A DNA stretch of 64,000 nucleotides, from positions 282,911 through 346,910 of the forward strand of contig CAYUIT010000001.1 in assembly GCA_964444835.1 (NCBI GenBank). Reading direction: 5' to 3'. This DNA is from CADEED01 sp964444835 (lineage in GTDB: Bacteria > Pseudomonadota > Gammaproteobacteria > Steroidobacterales > Steroidobacteraceae). The first letter of the stretch is position 1, and every line of letters begins with the position of its first letter. A program made the position numbers and the translations under genes. Below the pieces are notes generated by a model, which saw only the letters and a list, made by a program, of their open reading frames with translations, was not told where the DNA came from and ran no database searches. This document shows positions 33,775 through 41,625 of this stretch, one piece after another.

Positions 33775-36447
33775 TTAGGCGTTGACCGCTTTCAATACGC
33801 GCTGCGGTTGCGCGACGCCGTAGCCTTGGGCGTAGTCGACACCGAGTGACGTGAGCATCTGAATGATCTCGGCGTTCTCGGCGAATTCGGCAATCGTACG
33901 TTTGCCGGTGAGATGCCCGATTTCGTTGATCGAGCGCACCATCTCGCGATCGATCGGGTCGTGCAGAATCTCGCGCACGAAGCTGCCGTCGATCTTCAAG
34001 AAATCGACTGGGAAGTGCTTCAGGTAACCGAAAGACGACAGACCCGTGCCGAAATCGTCGAGCGCAAACTTACAGCCCAGTTCGCGCAGCGCTTGGATGA
34101 AGCGATTCGCCTGCGAGAAGCTCGCGACGGCGGCCGTCTCCGTGATCTCGAAGCAGATCTTGGTCGCATCGATACCCGTCTTGCCGAATTGCTCGATGAC
34201 GAACGGCAAGAACTTGTCGTCGCCCAAGCTTTGGCCCGACAAATTAATTGAACACATTGCGAGCTTGTCGCGCTCGTCGGCTTCGGAGACGAGCCAGCGG
34301 AACGCGTTCTCGATCACCCAGCGGTCGATCGCGGGCGTGAGACCGTAGCGCTCCGCGGCTGCGATGAAATTGTCGGGCGACACCATGCGCCCGGTTTCGT
34401 CACGCATGCGCAATAGCAGTTCGTAGTGCGCGCCCGGCTCTTGCTTTTGCAGCGGCAAAATCTGCATGCGATACAACTCGAAGCGCCCCTCTTCGAGCGC
34501 CGAATTGATGCGTGCCGCCCATTGCATTTCGCGCCGGCGACGCATCAGCTCGATATCGTTCTCCGCAAAGCTGTGCACGCGATTGCGCCCGGCTTCCTTG
34601 GCGGCCGCACACGCGCTATCCGCCGCCGAGAGAATCGACGCCACGTCCTCATTGTCCGCCGTGATGGGTACAACACCGACACTTGCCCCGAGACGAAACA
34701 CGCGGTCTTCCCACGTGAAGCGGAAATTACGCACCGCCTCGCGCAACGCCTCGGCCGTACGCAAGGCTTCGTCGAGCGAGCAGCTCTCGAGCAGGATGCC
34801 GAATTCATCGCCACCCAAACGTGCGAGCGTATCTCGCCAGCGCACCTTCGACTTGAGCAACGCACCGACTTGGCCTAACAACACGTCGCCGGCACTGTGA
34901 CCGCAAGTGTCGTTGATGATCTTGAACTGATCGATATCCAGGTAGCACAGCGCGTAGGAGGACTCGCGCGCCTTGGCGCTCTTGAGGGCGCGCTCGATGC
35001 GGCTCTCGAACTCGCGCCGATTGACGAGCCCTGTGAGCAAGTCGTGACTCGCGTGATAGGACAAACGGCGGTTGAGTTCGCGCGACTCCGACACGTCATG
35101 GAACACGAGCACGCCGCCAGCGCTTTGTCCGGCGCCGTCACGGATGGGCGCCGCCGTGCTCTCGACATACAACTCGTTGCCATCGCGACGGATCAGCAGC
35201 ATCGGCCGCACGGACTTGATCGAGCGCGCTCGACGAATCGACACGGTCAGCGGATTCTCCAAGGGCTCGCAGGTTTCCTCGTGGAACGCCCGGAAGACTT
35301 CCTCGACTGGCCGGCCCATCGCATCTTCGAGGCGCCAGCCCGTCAGCTGCTCGGCGACCGGATTGATGTAGTCGATCACGGAATTGCCATCGGTGGTGAT
35401 GACGCCATCACCGATCGACTGCAAGGTGATCTGTGCGCTCTCCTTCTCGCGGAACAGCGCTTCCTCGTACAGTTTGCGTTCGGTGATATCGAGCTCGACG
35501 CCCACGAGACGCAGCAGCCGGCCTTGCGCATCCACGCGCGCCTTCGCACGGCTCATCACCCAGCGCCACTCACCGTTCCGGTGGCGCATCCGATGCACCG
35601 ATTCAAAGATCGGCGTCTTACCACTCACATGATCGCGAATCTGCGACTGCACGCGGTTCAAATCGTCCGGATGTACGAGCGAGCGCCAATCGGGCGATTC
35701 GTCATCCTGGCTGTCGTAGCCCAGCATCTGCTTCCAGCGCGGCGAGAAATGCACCTGGTTCGTCAGCAGGTCGAAATCCCACAAGCCATCGTTCGCTGCT
35801 TGCTGCGACAAGGCCTCGCGCTCTTCCATCTTGGCGAGGCGCATTTCGAGGCGCATGCGCTCAAGACCCGTCGCCAAGCTCGTGCCGATCAGCTTCAACA
35901 TCAATTGATGGTTGACGTCCCACGGCCCGCGCGGCAGCGCGTTCGCAACCCCGATCAATCCGGCAGGTTTACCTTGTGTGCGGAAGGCGACTAACAAGAT
36001 GGCGCCAATCTGCAGCTCGACGAAGCGCGCTGCCTCGGCACCTTGCTCACGGCGCGGCGTCGCCGTGTCGCGTAGTTCAGAAAGTCGCAGGTGGTCGAGT
36101 CGACCTCGCAGCCACGGGTAGCGCTCTAACGACTCACCGCGCATGGCTTCGACGCGGCATTGCACCAGCGCGCTGTGCGCGGCATGGACGGTTTCGATCG
36201 TGTCGCCGTCAGCGCTGAGCAAGACGAGGAACGCCGTATCGGCACCGATACTTTCGCGGAGGGTGAGTAGGCTCGCCTTGAGACACGCTTCAGCGTTCTC
36301 GGCGCGCATCGTCTGGAGATCGACGGCGATCTTGGTGCAGGCAACATCGAGACCAATCGTTGGGCGCCCGCCGCGTGCGGTCCAAACGCCTGGCGAGAGA
36401 ATGTCAGAGGCGCTGAAATCGCCTGACTTGCCCGACGGATCACTCAC
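33775..36447 (-). CDS. GAF-PAS-PAS-GGDEF-EAL c-di-GMP signalling protein
   Basis: This 890-residue cytosolic protein starts at GTG 36447. A GAF-like sensor (about 60-200) is followed by PAS (about 215-325, DGLWDFDLLTNQVHFSPRWKQML plus PAC), a second PAS (about 330-450), GGDEF (about 460-620) with an intact RLGGDEF site (about 543), and EAL (about 630-885). The EAL signature reads ELL, but the metal and catalytic blocks (NLSGQSL, FEITETA, ALDDFGTGLSSF, LKIDGSFV) are present. Both cyclase and phosphodiesterase activity are therefore possible. No membrane span is seen. It could regulate pili and the polysaccharide operon of this window by c-di-GMP; that is inference. Confidence 0.93.
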   Translation of the reverse strand: MSDPSGKSGDFSASDILSPGVWTARGGRPTIGLDVACTKIAVDLQTMRAENAEACLKASLLTLRESIGADTAFLVLLSADGDTIETVHAAHSALVQCRVEAMRGESLERYPWLRGRLDHLRLSELRDTATPRREQGAEAARFVELQIGAILLVAFRTQGKPAGLIGVANALPRGPWDVNHQLMLKLIGTSLATGLERMRLEMRLAKMEEREALSQQAANDGLWDFDLLTNQVHFSPRWKQMLGYDSQDDESPDWRSLVHPDDLNRVQSQIRDHVSGKTPIFESVHRMRHRNGEWRWVMSRAKARVDAQGRLLRLVGVELDITERKLYEEALFREKESAQITLQSIGDGVITTDGNSVIDYINPVAEQLTGWRLEDAMGRPVEEVFRAFHEETCEPLENPLTVSIRRARSIKSVRPMLLIRRDGNELYVESTAAPIRDGAGQSAGGVLVFHDVSESRELNRRLSYHASHDLLTGLVNRREFESRIERALKSAKARESSYALCYLDIDQFKIINDTCGHSAGDVLLGQVGALLKSKVRWRDTLARLGGDEFGILLESCSLDEALRTAEALREAVRNFRFTWEDRVFRLGASVGVVPITADNEDVASILSAADSACAAAKEAGRNRVHSFAENDIELMRRRREMQWAARINSALEEGRFELYRMQILPLQKQEPGAHYELLLRMRDETGRMVSPDNFIAAAERYGLTPAIDRWVIENAFRWLVSEADERDKLAMCSINLSGQSLGDDKFLPFVIEQFGKTGIDATKICFEITETAAVASFSQANRFIQALRELGCKFALDDFGTGLSSFGYLKHFPVDFLKIDGSFVREILHDPIDREMVRSINEIGHLTGKRTIAEFAENAEIIQMLTSLGVDYAQGYGVAQPQRVLKAVNA

Positions 36448-36477
36448 CGAACGGCTCTCCGCCCAATTAGAACATTG

Positions 36478-36506
36478 CTTTTACGTGGCGCGACAGATCG
36501 CGACAA
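36478..36506 (-). promoter_or_regulatory. Candidate promoter for the GGDEF-EAL gene
   Basis: On the minus strand TTGTCG (36501-36506) and TAAAAG (36478-36483) are separated by 17 bases, each matching the consensus at four of six positions, about 30 bases before the GTG start. The rest of the 243-base intergenic stretch 36448-36690 shows nothing else I can name. Confidence 0.33.
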
Positions 36507-36690
36507 GGAACGCTCCCACAGTTTGCGACGAGACCCGGGCAGTGTTGTGTTAAACGGGTGATGAGCCAGATTGTGACATACACATTCAAGAACTCAAGCT
36601 AAGTGTATGGCCCGGTTCACAAACTCGCTGTCCGACGCTGGCCCAGTTGAGACATAATTCGGACCCGACTACCGCCCGCGGCAGCATCGG

Positions 36691-38406
36691 CTAGTTCAGT
36701 CGGTGCGAGTACAAGATCGCGCGTTTGGCGTTGCCCTGCGAAGCGCACTGCACCGCCGCAGGCGCGCTGACCAACAACCACGATTCGCGCGTCGTATCGC
36801 CCGCCTCGATCACAGTGCTGGCGCCCTCGAAACACGGCGCTCGTGCGACCGACGGAATCAGCAAAATCCGGTCAGGCCCTTGGTTGAGCCAGGCCGCGGC
36901 ATCGTACGTTTCTTGCGGCCCCTCCAGCCAGCGTCGATGGCCGAAGTTCACCGTGGGCCGATCCGTGTGCAGTAGGAACTGCTCTTTGTAGGAGATCATG
37001 CCGAGCGTCATACCAGCCGGCACCCGCGCGAGCATCTGCTGCATGAAGCCGCTGCCGGAGCGCTGCGGATTCATGTGCGGCGCAACGCCGTAACCCCACA
37101 CCACCGCGAGCGAGGCGATCGCGGCCGTCCAGCCCGCAGCGGGCACCCGCCATGCCGCCAATAACAATGCGGCACTGCAAAGCACTACGAATACGATCGC
37201 AGGCGTGACGGTCGGCAGCCCCGAGTCTGCGAAAATCTCGACGGCGCGACGCGACCCGGCGAGATACGCCGCCACGAACACGAGTCCACCCAGCAGCAGC
37301 ACGCTGCCGAGCGCTAGCATCGCGCGCTGGAAGCCGCGCCGTTGCACGAGGTCGCTCACAAACGGCAGCGCCGCGATCGCAAGCGCCGGCAGCGCCGGCA
37401 AGATGTAGACGCCGCGCTTGCCGGAGCTTGCCGAAAAGAACAGCAACACGAGCACCACCCACCACAGCGGTAGCCACACGCGCCCATCGCGTTCTTGCCA
37501 CGCGCGCCGCCAACGCGGCACTAACCAGAACAGCGCCACGCTGAACGGTAACCAGAGCGACGGTACGACTTCGGCGATGAAGTAGTACCAAGGCTTGTTG
37601 TGATGCCAAGACTGCGCGTAGCGCGTCACGGTCTGCTTGAACAAGATCTCGTCGCGGTATGCGATGTAATCCGGCGAGCCGCTCGTGGCGACCGTGTATA
37701 GCATTGGCACCAGCCAGAGCGACACGCCCAACAGGAATCCCAACGGCGCTAACAACCATTTGGTTCCGCCACCCGCAACATCCGCGAATCCGTGCCACCC
37801 TGCTCGCCGCAGCCAGAAAAATGGCAGCAACATCAGTAGTGGCAAGAAGCCCACGCCCTTGGTGATGACGCCGACACCCGCCGCCATTCCCGCGACGAAA
37901 TACCACCCCCATGCGGGCCCTAACAACAAGTGTCGCAGCATCCCATAGAGTGACAGCGTGACGAGAAAACACAGCGTGCCGTCAATCTGCGCGCCACGCA
38001 TCACGAGCACGAACTGCAGCGTCGACAGCACTCCCAATGCCGCAATCAAGCCCGCACGCCGATCTACCAACCGGCGCCCGATGTCGTACAGTAAAAACAC
38101 AGTGCCGATGGCTGCGAGCAGCGACGGCAGCAAAAAAGAGCCGCGCACCGTGCCGATCAACGAATACGACAGCGCGAGCAACCAAAAGAACACCGGCGGC
38201 TTGTCCTGGTACAAATCGCCGCCGACGCGCGGGAACAGCCACTCCCCTGTTGTCGCCATGTCGCGAGCGAGCGAGGCGAATCGCGGCTCGTCGGCCGGCC
38301 AGGGGTCGCGCAGACCGTAGCCGGACACGATGATCAACGCGACTGCGAGCGCGAGCCACGCGAGGTCTTGCCACGCGATCGGCTCGGCGGCGCGCTGCGG
38401 CACCAT
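36691..38406 (-). CDS. ArnT/PMT-like polyprenyl-phosphate sugar transferase
   Basis: This 571-residue polytopic protein from ATG 38406 has about 11-12 membrane spans and the GT83/PMT hallmark in the first periplasmic loop (PWPADEPRFASLARDM, with Asp-Glu). Further blocks are GDLYQDKPPVFFWLLALSY and the positively charged GKRGVYILPALP region. ArnT-type enzymes move a sugar from undecaprenyl phosphate to lipid A at the periplasmic face. It overlaps the LAB_N gene by one base and ends a four-gene unit with a DPM-like GT2, the logical source of the lipid-linked sugar. The sugar is unknown; aminoarabinose is not implied, because the arn synthesis genes are missing. Confidence 0.88.
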   Translation of the reverse strand: MVPQRAAEPIAWQDLAWLALAVALIIVSGYGLRDPWPADEPRFASLARDMATTGEWLFPRVGGDLYQDKPPVFFWLLALSYSLIGTVRGSFLLPSLLAAIGTVFLLYDIGRRLVDRRAGLIAALGVLSTLQFVLVMRGAQIDGTLCFLVTLSLYGMLRHLLLGPAWGWYFVAGMAAGVGVITKGVGFLPLLMLLPFFWLRRAGWHGFADVAGGGTKWLLAPLGFLLGVSLWLVPMLYTVATSGSPDYIAYRDEILFKQTVTRYAQSWHHNKPWYYFIAEVVPSLWLPFSVALFWLVPRWRRAWQERDGRVWLPLWWVVLVLLFFSASSGKRGVYILPALPALAIAALPFVSDLVQRRGFQRAMLALGSVLLLGGLVFVAAYLAGSRRAVEIFADSGLPTVTPAIVFVVLCSAALLLAAWRVPAAGWTAAIASLAVVWGYGVAPHMNPQRSGSGFMQQMLARVPAGMTLGMISYKEQFLLHTDRPTVNFGHRRWLEGPQETYDAAAWLNQGPDRILLIPSVARAPCFEGASTVIEAGDTTRESWLLVSAPAAVQCASQGNAKRAILYSHRLN

Positions 38407-38681
38407 CAGGCCTCGGCTTTCTGGCGGCCCGTACGAATCAGATACAGATTCCGCAAGTAAACAAACACGCCGACCGACTGGCCGGCGATGATGACCGGAT
38501 CTTGGCGATGAATCGCGTAAGCCAGCAACGTGAGCCCGCCGCCTAAACTGAAATACCAAAACGCAATTGGCACGATGCTGCGCTTGACGCGTTCACTCGC
38601 GAGCCATTGCAAGATGAAGCGCGCCGAGAACAACGCTTGGCCACAGAAGCCGATGATGATCCAGATCGTCGATTCTTTCAC
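38406..38681 (-). CDS. LAB_N (lipid A biosynthesis N-terminal domain) membrane protein
   Basis: This 91-residue protein has three hydrophobic segments. The sequence FCGQALFSARFILQWLASERVKRS followed by FWYFSLGGGLTLLAYAIHRQDPVIIAGQ matches the LAB_N domain. Start GTG 38681 is preferred because GGAG lies about 11 bases upstream; longer frames add Arg-rich sequence. In related operons this small protein accompanies a DPM-like GT2 and an ArnT-like transferase, and may help flip or present the lipid-linked sugar. It lies 26 bases after the GT2 gene. Confidence 0.88.
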   Translation of the reverse strand: MKESTIWIIIGFCGQALFSARFILQWLASERVKRSIVPIAFWYFSLGGGLTLLAYAIHRQDPVIIAGQSVGVFVYLRNLYLIRTGRQKAEA

Positions 38682-38707
38682 GATGCCAATTTCTCCAAGA
38701 GAGCGCG

Positions 38708-39433
38708 CTACTCCTCGCGCGCGATGAGCCCAGGCTTGAAGCGACGTCGTAGCCACATCACACCGCAGATGTCGACGATGCCTACCCACAACCGATTCAA
38801 CATGCCGTACTTCGACTGACCACTTGCGCGCGCGCGGTGATTCACCGGCACCGACACGACGCGCGCGCCGTGCCGCTGAAACAGCGCCGGCATGAACCGA
38901 TGCATGTGATCGAAGCGCGGCAACTCGAGGAATGTGTCGCGGTGGAACAGCTTGATGCCGCACCCCGTGTCCGGCGTGCCATCCCCGAGCAGCCAACCGC
39001 GCACACCGTTCGCGACGCGCGATTGCAGGCGCCGGAAGCCCGTGTCGCGACGCGTCGTGCGATTGCCCATGAACAGCAATACATCGGCATGCGCCGCCTC
39101 AGAACGTGCGGCTAACAACTTCGGGATGTCTGCTGGATCGTTCTGCCCGTCGCCATCCAACGTCGCAATCCACGGCGCGCGCGCGGCGCGCACGCCGCTT
39201 GCCACTGCCGCGCTTTGGCCACTGCGAAATGAGTGGCGCAGCACTCGCAACGCCGACAGCCCCGCAGCGCGCGCCGCAGCGAGACGCGCCGCAGTGGCAT
39301 CGGTGCTACCGTCGTCGACAAAGATCATCTCGTACTGGAGGTGTTTGAGAGCAGCGTCGATCTCACGCGCCAGTGGCTCGACATTGCCCTCTTCGTTGCA
39401 CACCGGAATCACGACTGACACTTCGACGCTCAC
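38708..39433 (-). CDS. Glycosyltransferase family 2, dolichol-phosphate mannosyltransferase-like
   Basis: This 241-residue enzyme starts at GTG 39433 (GTGA overlap with the acyltransferase stop). It has the GT2 opening VSVVIPVCNEEGNVEPL, the nucleotide site FVDDGSTDAT, the DxD motif TLDGDGQNDP and the QSKYG block of DPM/ArnC-like enzymes. It likely transfers a sugar from a nucleotide donor to undecaprenyl phosphate at the inner face of the inner membrane, feeding the ArnT-like protein encoded downstream. Unlike ArnC it has no C-terminal membrane spans. Confidence 0.92.
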   Translation of the reverse strand: MSVEVSVVIPVCNEEGNVEPLAREIDAALKHLQYEMIFVDDGSTDATAARLAAARAAGLSALRVLRHSFRSGQSAAVASGVRAARAPWIATLDGDGQNDPADIPKLLAARSEAAHADVLLFMGNRTTRRDTGFRRLQSRVANGVRGWLLGDGTPDTGCGIKLFHRDTFLELPRFDHMHRFMPALFQRHGARVVSVPVNHRARASGQSKYGMLNRLWVGIVDICGVMWLRRRFKPGLIAREE

Positions 39434-40185
39434 GCGCGCACCTCCTCGAGTGCGCCGCGCGCCGCACCAAACGCGCGCTGTAAGTCCGCCGCGAGATCCT
39501 GTTGCCAGCCCTCGAGCGCGGCACCATCAAGGCGGCGGGGGATTTGCCGCGGCTCACCGATCGCGATGGCGATCCGACAAAATGGCATCGGCAGCACGAA
39601 CTTGTCCCAATGAAACAAATAGGCGCGGCTCGCGGCATACGCCATCGGCACGATCGGACGACCGGACATCTGCGACAACAAAATCGCTCCTGGCTTGAAG
39701 ACGAAGCGCGGCCCGCGCGGGCCATCGGGCGTGATCACAGGTGAGATCGCTTGCTTCGTTAAGGCCTCGTAGTAGTCGCGCAGCGCACGCGCGCCCGTGT
39801 GGCTCGAGGAGCCGCGAATCACGCTGGCGCCCATGCGACTAACAGCCATCGCACCAAGTTCCCCATCGACGGACGGACTGACGAGAAAGCCCACCTTGAG
39901 TCCACGCGAGCGTTGCTCGAGCAAATACTTGGCACAGAACAATTGGTGCTGGTGCCAATACACCGGGATGACTGACGGACCGGTCGCGAGCGCGGCGGCC
40001 ATATGCTCCTCGCCGACAATGCGCGTGATCCGACAGGTTTTCCACCAGCCGCGGATGAGCGCCAAGCCCAAAGCGACCACGAGCCGCCACAGAAAGCGAC
40101 GCAACGGCGTCATGCGCCGAGACGAGCGCGTTTCCTGCTTGTAGATGGTGTTGCGCAGGCCGCCGCCCGACTCCGGATCGGTCAT
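39430..40185 (-). CDS. DUF374 / lysophospholipid acyltransferase-like protein
   Basis: This 251-residue protein from ATG 40185 begins with a membrane anchor (about 28-46). It has YWHQHQLF (a variant of the HxxxxD acyltransferase motif), RGSSSHTGARALRDYYEAL and ITPDGPRGPRFVFKPGAI, the DUF374 signature. Related proteins acylate lipid A or phospholipids at the inner membrane. As the first gene of the unit with GT2, LAB_N and ArnT-like genes it fits a lipid A-type modification pathway. It is divergent from the P450 gene. Confidence 0.88.
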   Translation of the reverse strand: MTDPESGGGLRNTIYKQETRSSRRMTPLRRFLWRLVVALGLALIRGWWKTCRITRIVGEEHMAAALATGPSVIPVYWHQHQLFCAKYLLEQRSRGLKVGFLVSPSVDGELGAMAVSRMGASVIRGSSSHTGARALRDYYEALTKQAISPVITPDGPRGPRFVFKPGAILLSQMSGRPIVPMAYAASRAYLFHWDKFVLPMPFCRIAIAIGEPRQIPRRLDGAALEGWQQDLAADLQRAFGAARGALEEVRA

Positions 40186-40261
40186 GTCTCACGATGCATC
40201 GCGCGAAAGAAGGCGCGAATTGTCGGTGATTGCCGCGAGGCACGCAACGCAAAGAAGGCGG

Positions 40262-40267
40262 TACAAT
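40262..40267 (+). promoter_or_regulatory. Candidate -10 element for the P450/acyl-AMP ligase operon
   Basis: TACAAT (five of six consensus bases) lies 42 bases before the P450 ATG in the 123-base divergent intergenic region. I see no matching -35 at the usual distance, so an activator would be needed if this is real. Confidence 0.25.
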
Positions 40268-40308
40268 CGCAGGCTACGCCACGTGCCCTAGGCCCCGCCC
40301 ATCGCCGC

Positions 40309-41625
40309 ATGTCCTCGAACGAGCCACTCCCGCAATTGCCACCCGAATTCGAAGCGCCGTTCGACATTGGGGCCACCGACGACTCGCTCGAGCGCATGCG
40401 CGAGCTGTTCGCACGTTTTGGCGACGTGTACCGCGTCTACTCGCCTGGGCGCAAAGGGTACACCTGGGTCATCCATCACCCCGACGACGTCAAGCGTGTG
40501 CTGGTCGGCAATCATCGTAACTACACCAAAGGGCTCGGACTCGATCGCGTCAAGATCCTGCTCGGCAACGGCATCATGACGAGCGAAGGCGACTTCTGGC
40601 GTCGGCAGCGCTACATGATGCAGCCGATGTTCCATCGGCGCGTGATCGGTGAGTTCACGCGCGTCATTGCTGACGCTAACGACCGCTTCATCGCCAAATG
40701 GGAACGACAGGCTGCCGCTGGCGAACTCGTGAATGTGACTGACGACATGAGCGAGCTCACGCTCGAAATCGTGCTCGCGTCGATTTTCGGCACCGATCTC
40801 AAGCGTCTCGAACAAGAGCTCGGCGGTAACCCGTTCGAACTGGTTACAAAAGAGCCCGCGCGCGATCTGAAATTCGCCTACCGCTTCCGGCAACTCACCA
40901 AACTGGTCGCAGCACTGGTGCAGCGGCGCCGCGCGGAACGCAGCGAGCACTTCGATTTCGTCGCGATGCTGATGGACGCGCGCGACAAAGAGACAGGCGA
41001 CGCGATGAGCGAGCGCGAGTTGATCGATGAAGTGATGACTCTGATCGTCGCTGGCCACGAAACCACGGCGAGTGGTCTCAACTGGACGTGGTACTTGTTA
41101 TCGCAGCATCGAGATGTCGAAGCGAAGCTGCATGCCGAGATCGACGCGGTACCCGACGAAGACGCCGCGTTGGGCTTGCCCAAGATGGAAGAACTCGCCT
41201 ACACCCGCCAGGTGTGCGACGAGGCTCTGCGGCTCTATCCACCGGGCTGGCTGCTATCGCGCCGCACGATTGCCGCGGACACGCTCGGCGGCTATGAGAT
41301 CCCGGCCGGTACCGACGTGTTGTTCTCGCCGTACCTGCTGCATCGTCATCCCAAGTTCTGGCACGAACCTGAGCGCTTCCGACCCGAACGGTTCGATGCC
41401 GAACATGAGGCGGAGCGCCCGCGCTTCGCGTACATGCCCTTCGCTGCGGGTCCGCGGCACTGCATCGGCGAGACATTCGCGCTCTATGAGATGTACATGC
41501 ATTTGTTCAAAGTTGCGCGGCACTATCGCCTCACGTACGTGCCCGACCGACCGCTCGAACTCGAAGCCCAGATCAATCTGCGCACCAAGTACCCCCTGAT
41601 GATGAAGTTGGAACGCCGCTCATGA
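40309..41625 (+). CDS. Cytochrome P450
   Basis: This 438-residue protein from ATG 40309 has all P450 hallmarks: the WRRQRYMMQPMF helix C region, the I-helix AGHETTASGL, the K-helix ExxR in EALRLYPP, and the haem loop FAAGPRHCIGE with the thiolate Cys at 385. It lacks a membrane anchor and is soluble, of the type that resembles CYP102/CYP4-like fatty-acid hydroxylases. The start ATG was chosen because earlier frames add Arg-rich sequence. The stop overlaps the acyl-AMP ligase start (ATGA), so the substrate is plausibly an acyl group on the carrier domain of that protein. No reductase gene is nearby. Confidence 0.95.
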   Translation: MSSNEPLPQLPPEFEAPFDIGATDDSLERMRELFARFGDVYRVYSPGRKGYTWVIHHPDDVKRVLVGNHRNYTKGLGLDRVKILLGNGIMTSEGDFWRRQRYMMQPMFHRRVIGEFTRVIADANDRFIAKWERQAAAGELVNVTDDMSELTLEIVLASIFGTDLKRLEQELGGNPFELVTKEPARDLKFAYRFRQLTKLVAALVQRRRAERSEHFDFVAMLMDARDKETGDAMSERELIDEVMTLIVAGHETTASGLNWTWYLLSQHRDVEAKLHAEIDAVPDEDAALGLPKMEELAYTRQVCDEALRLYPPGWLLSRRTIAADTLGGYEIPAGTDVLFSPYLLHRHPKFWHEPERFRPERFDAEHEAERPRFAYMPFAAGPRHCIGETFALYEMYMHLFKVARHYRLTYVPDRPLELEAQINLRTKYPLMMKLERRS

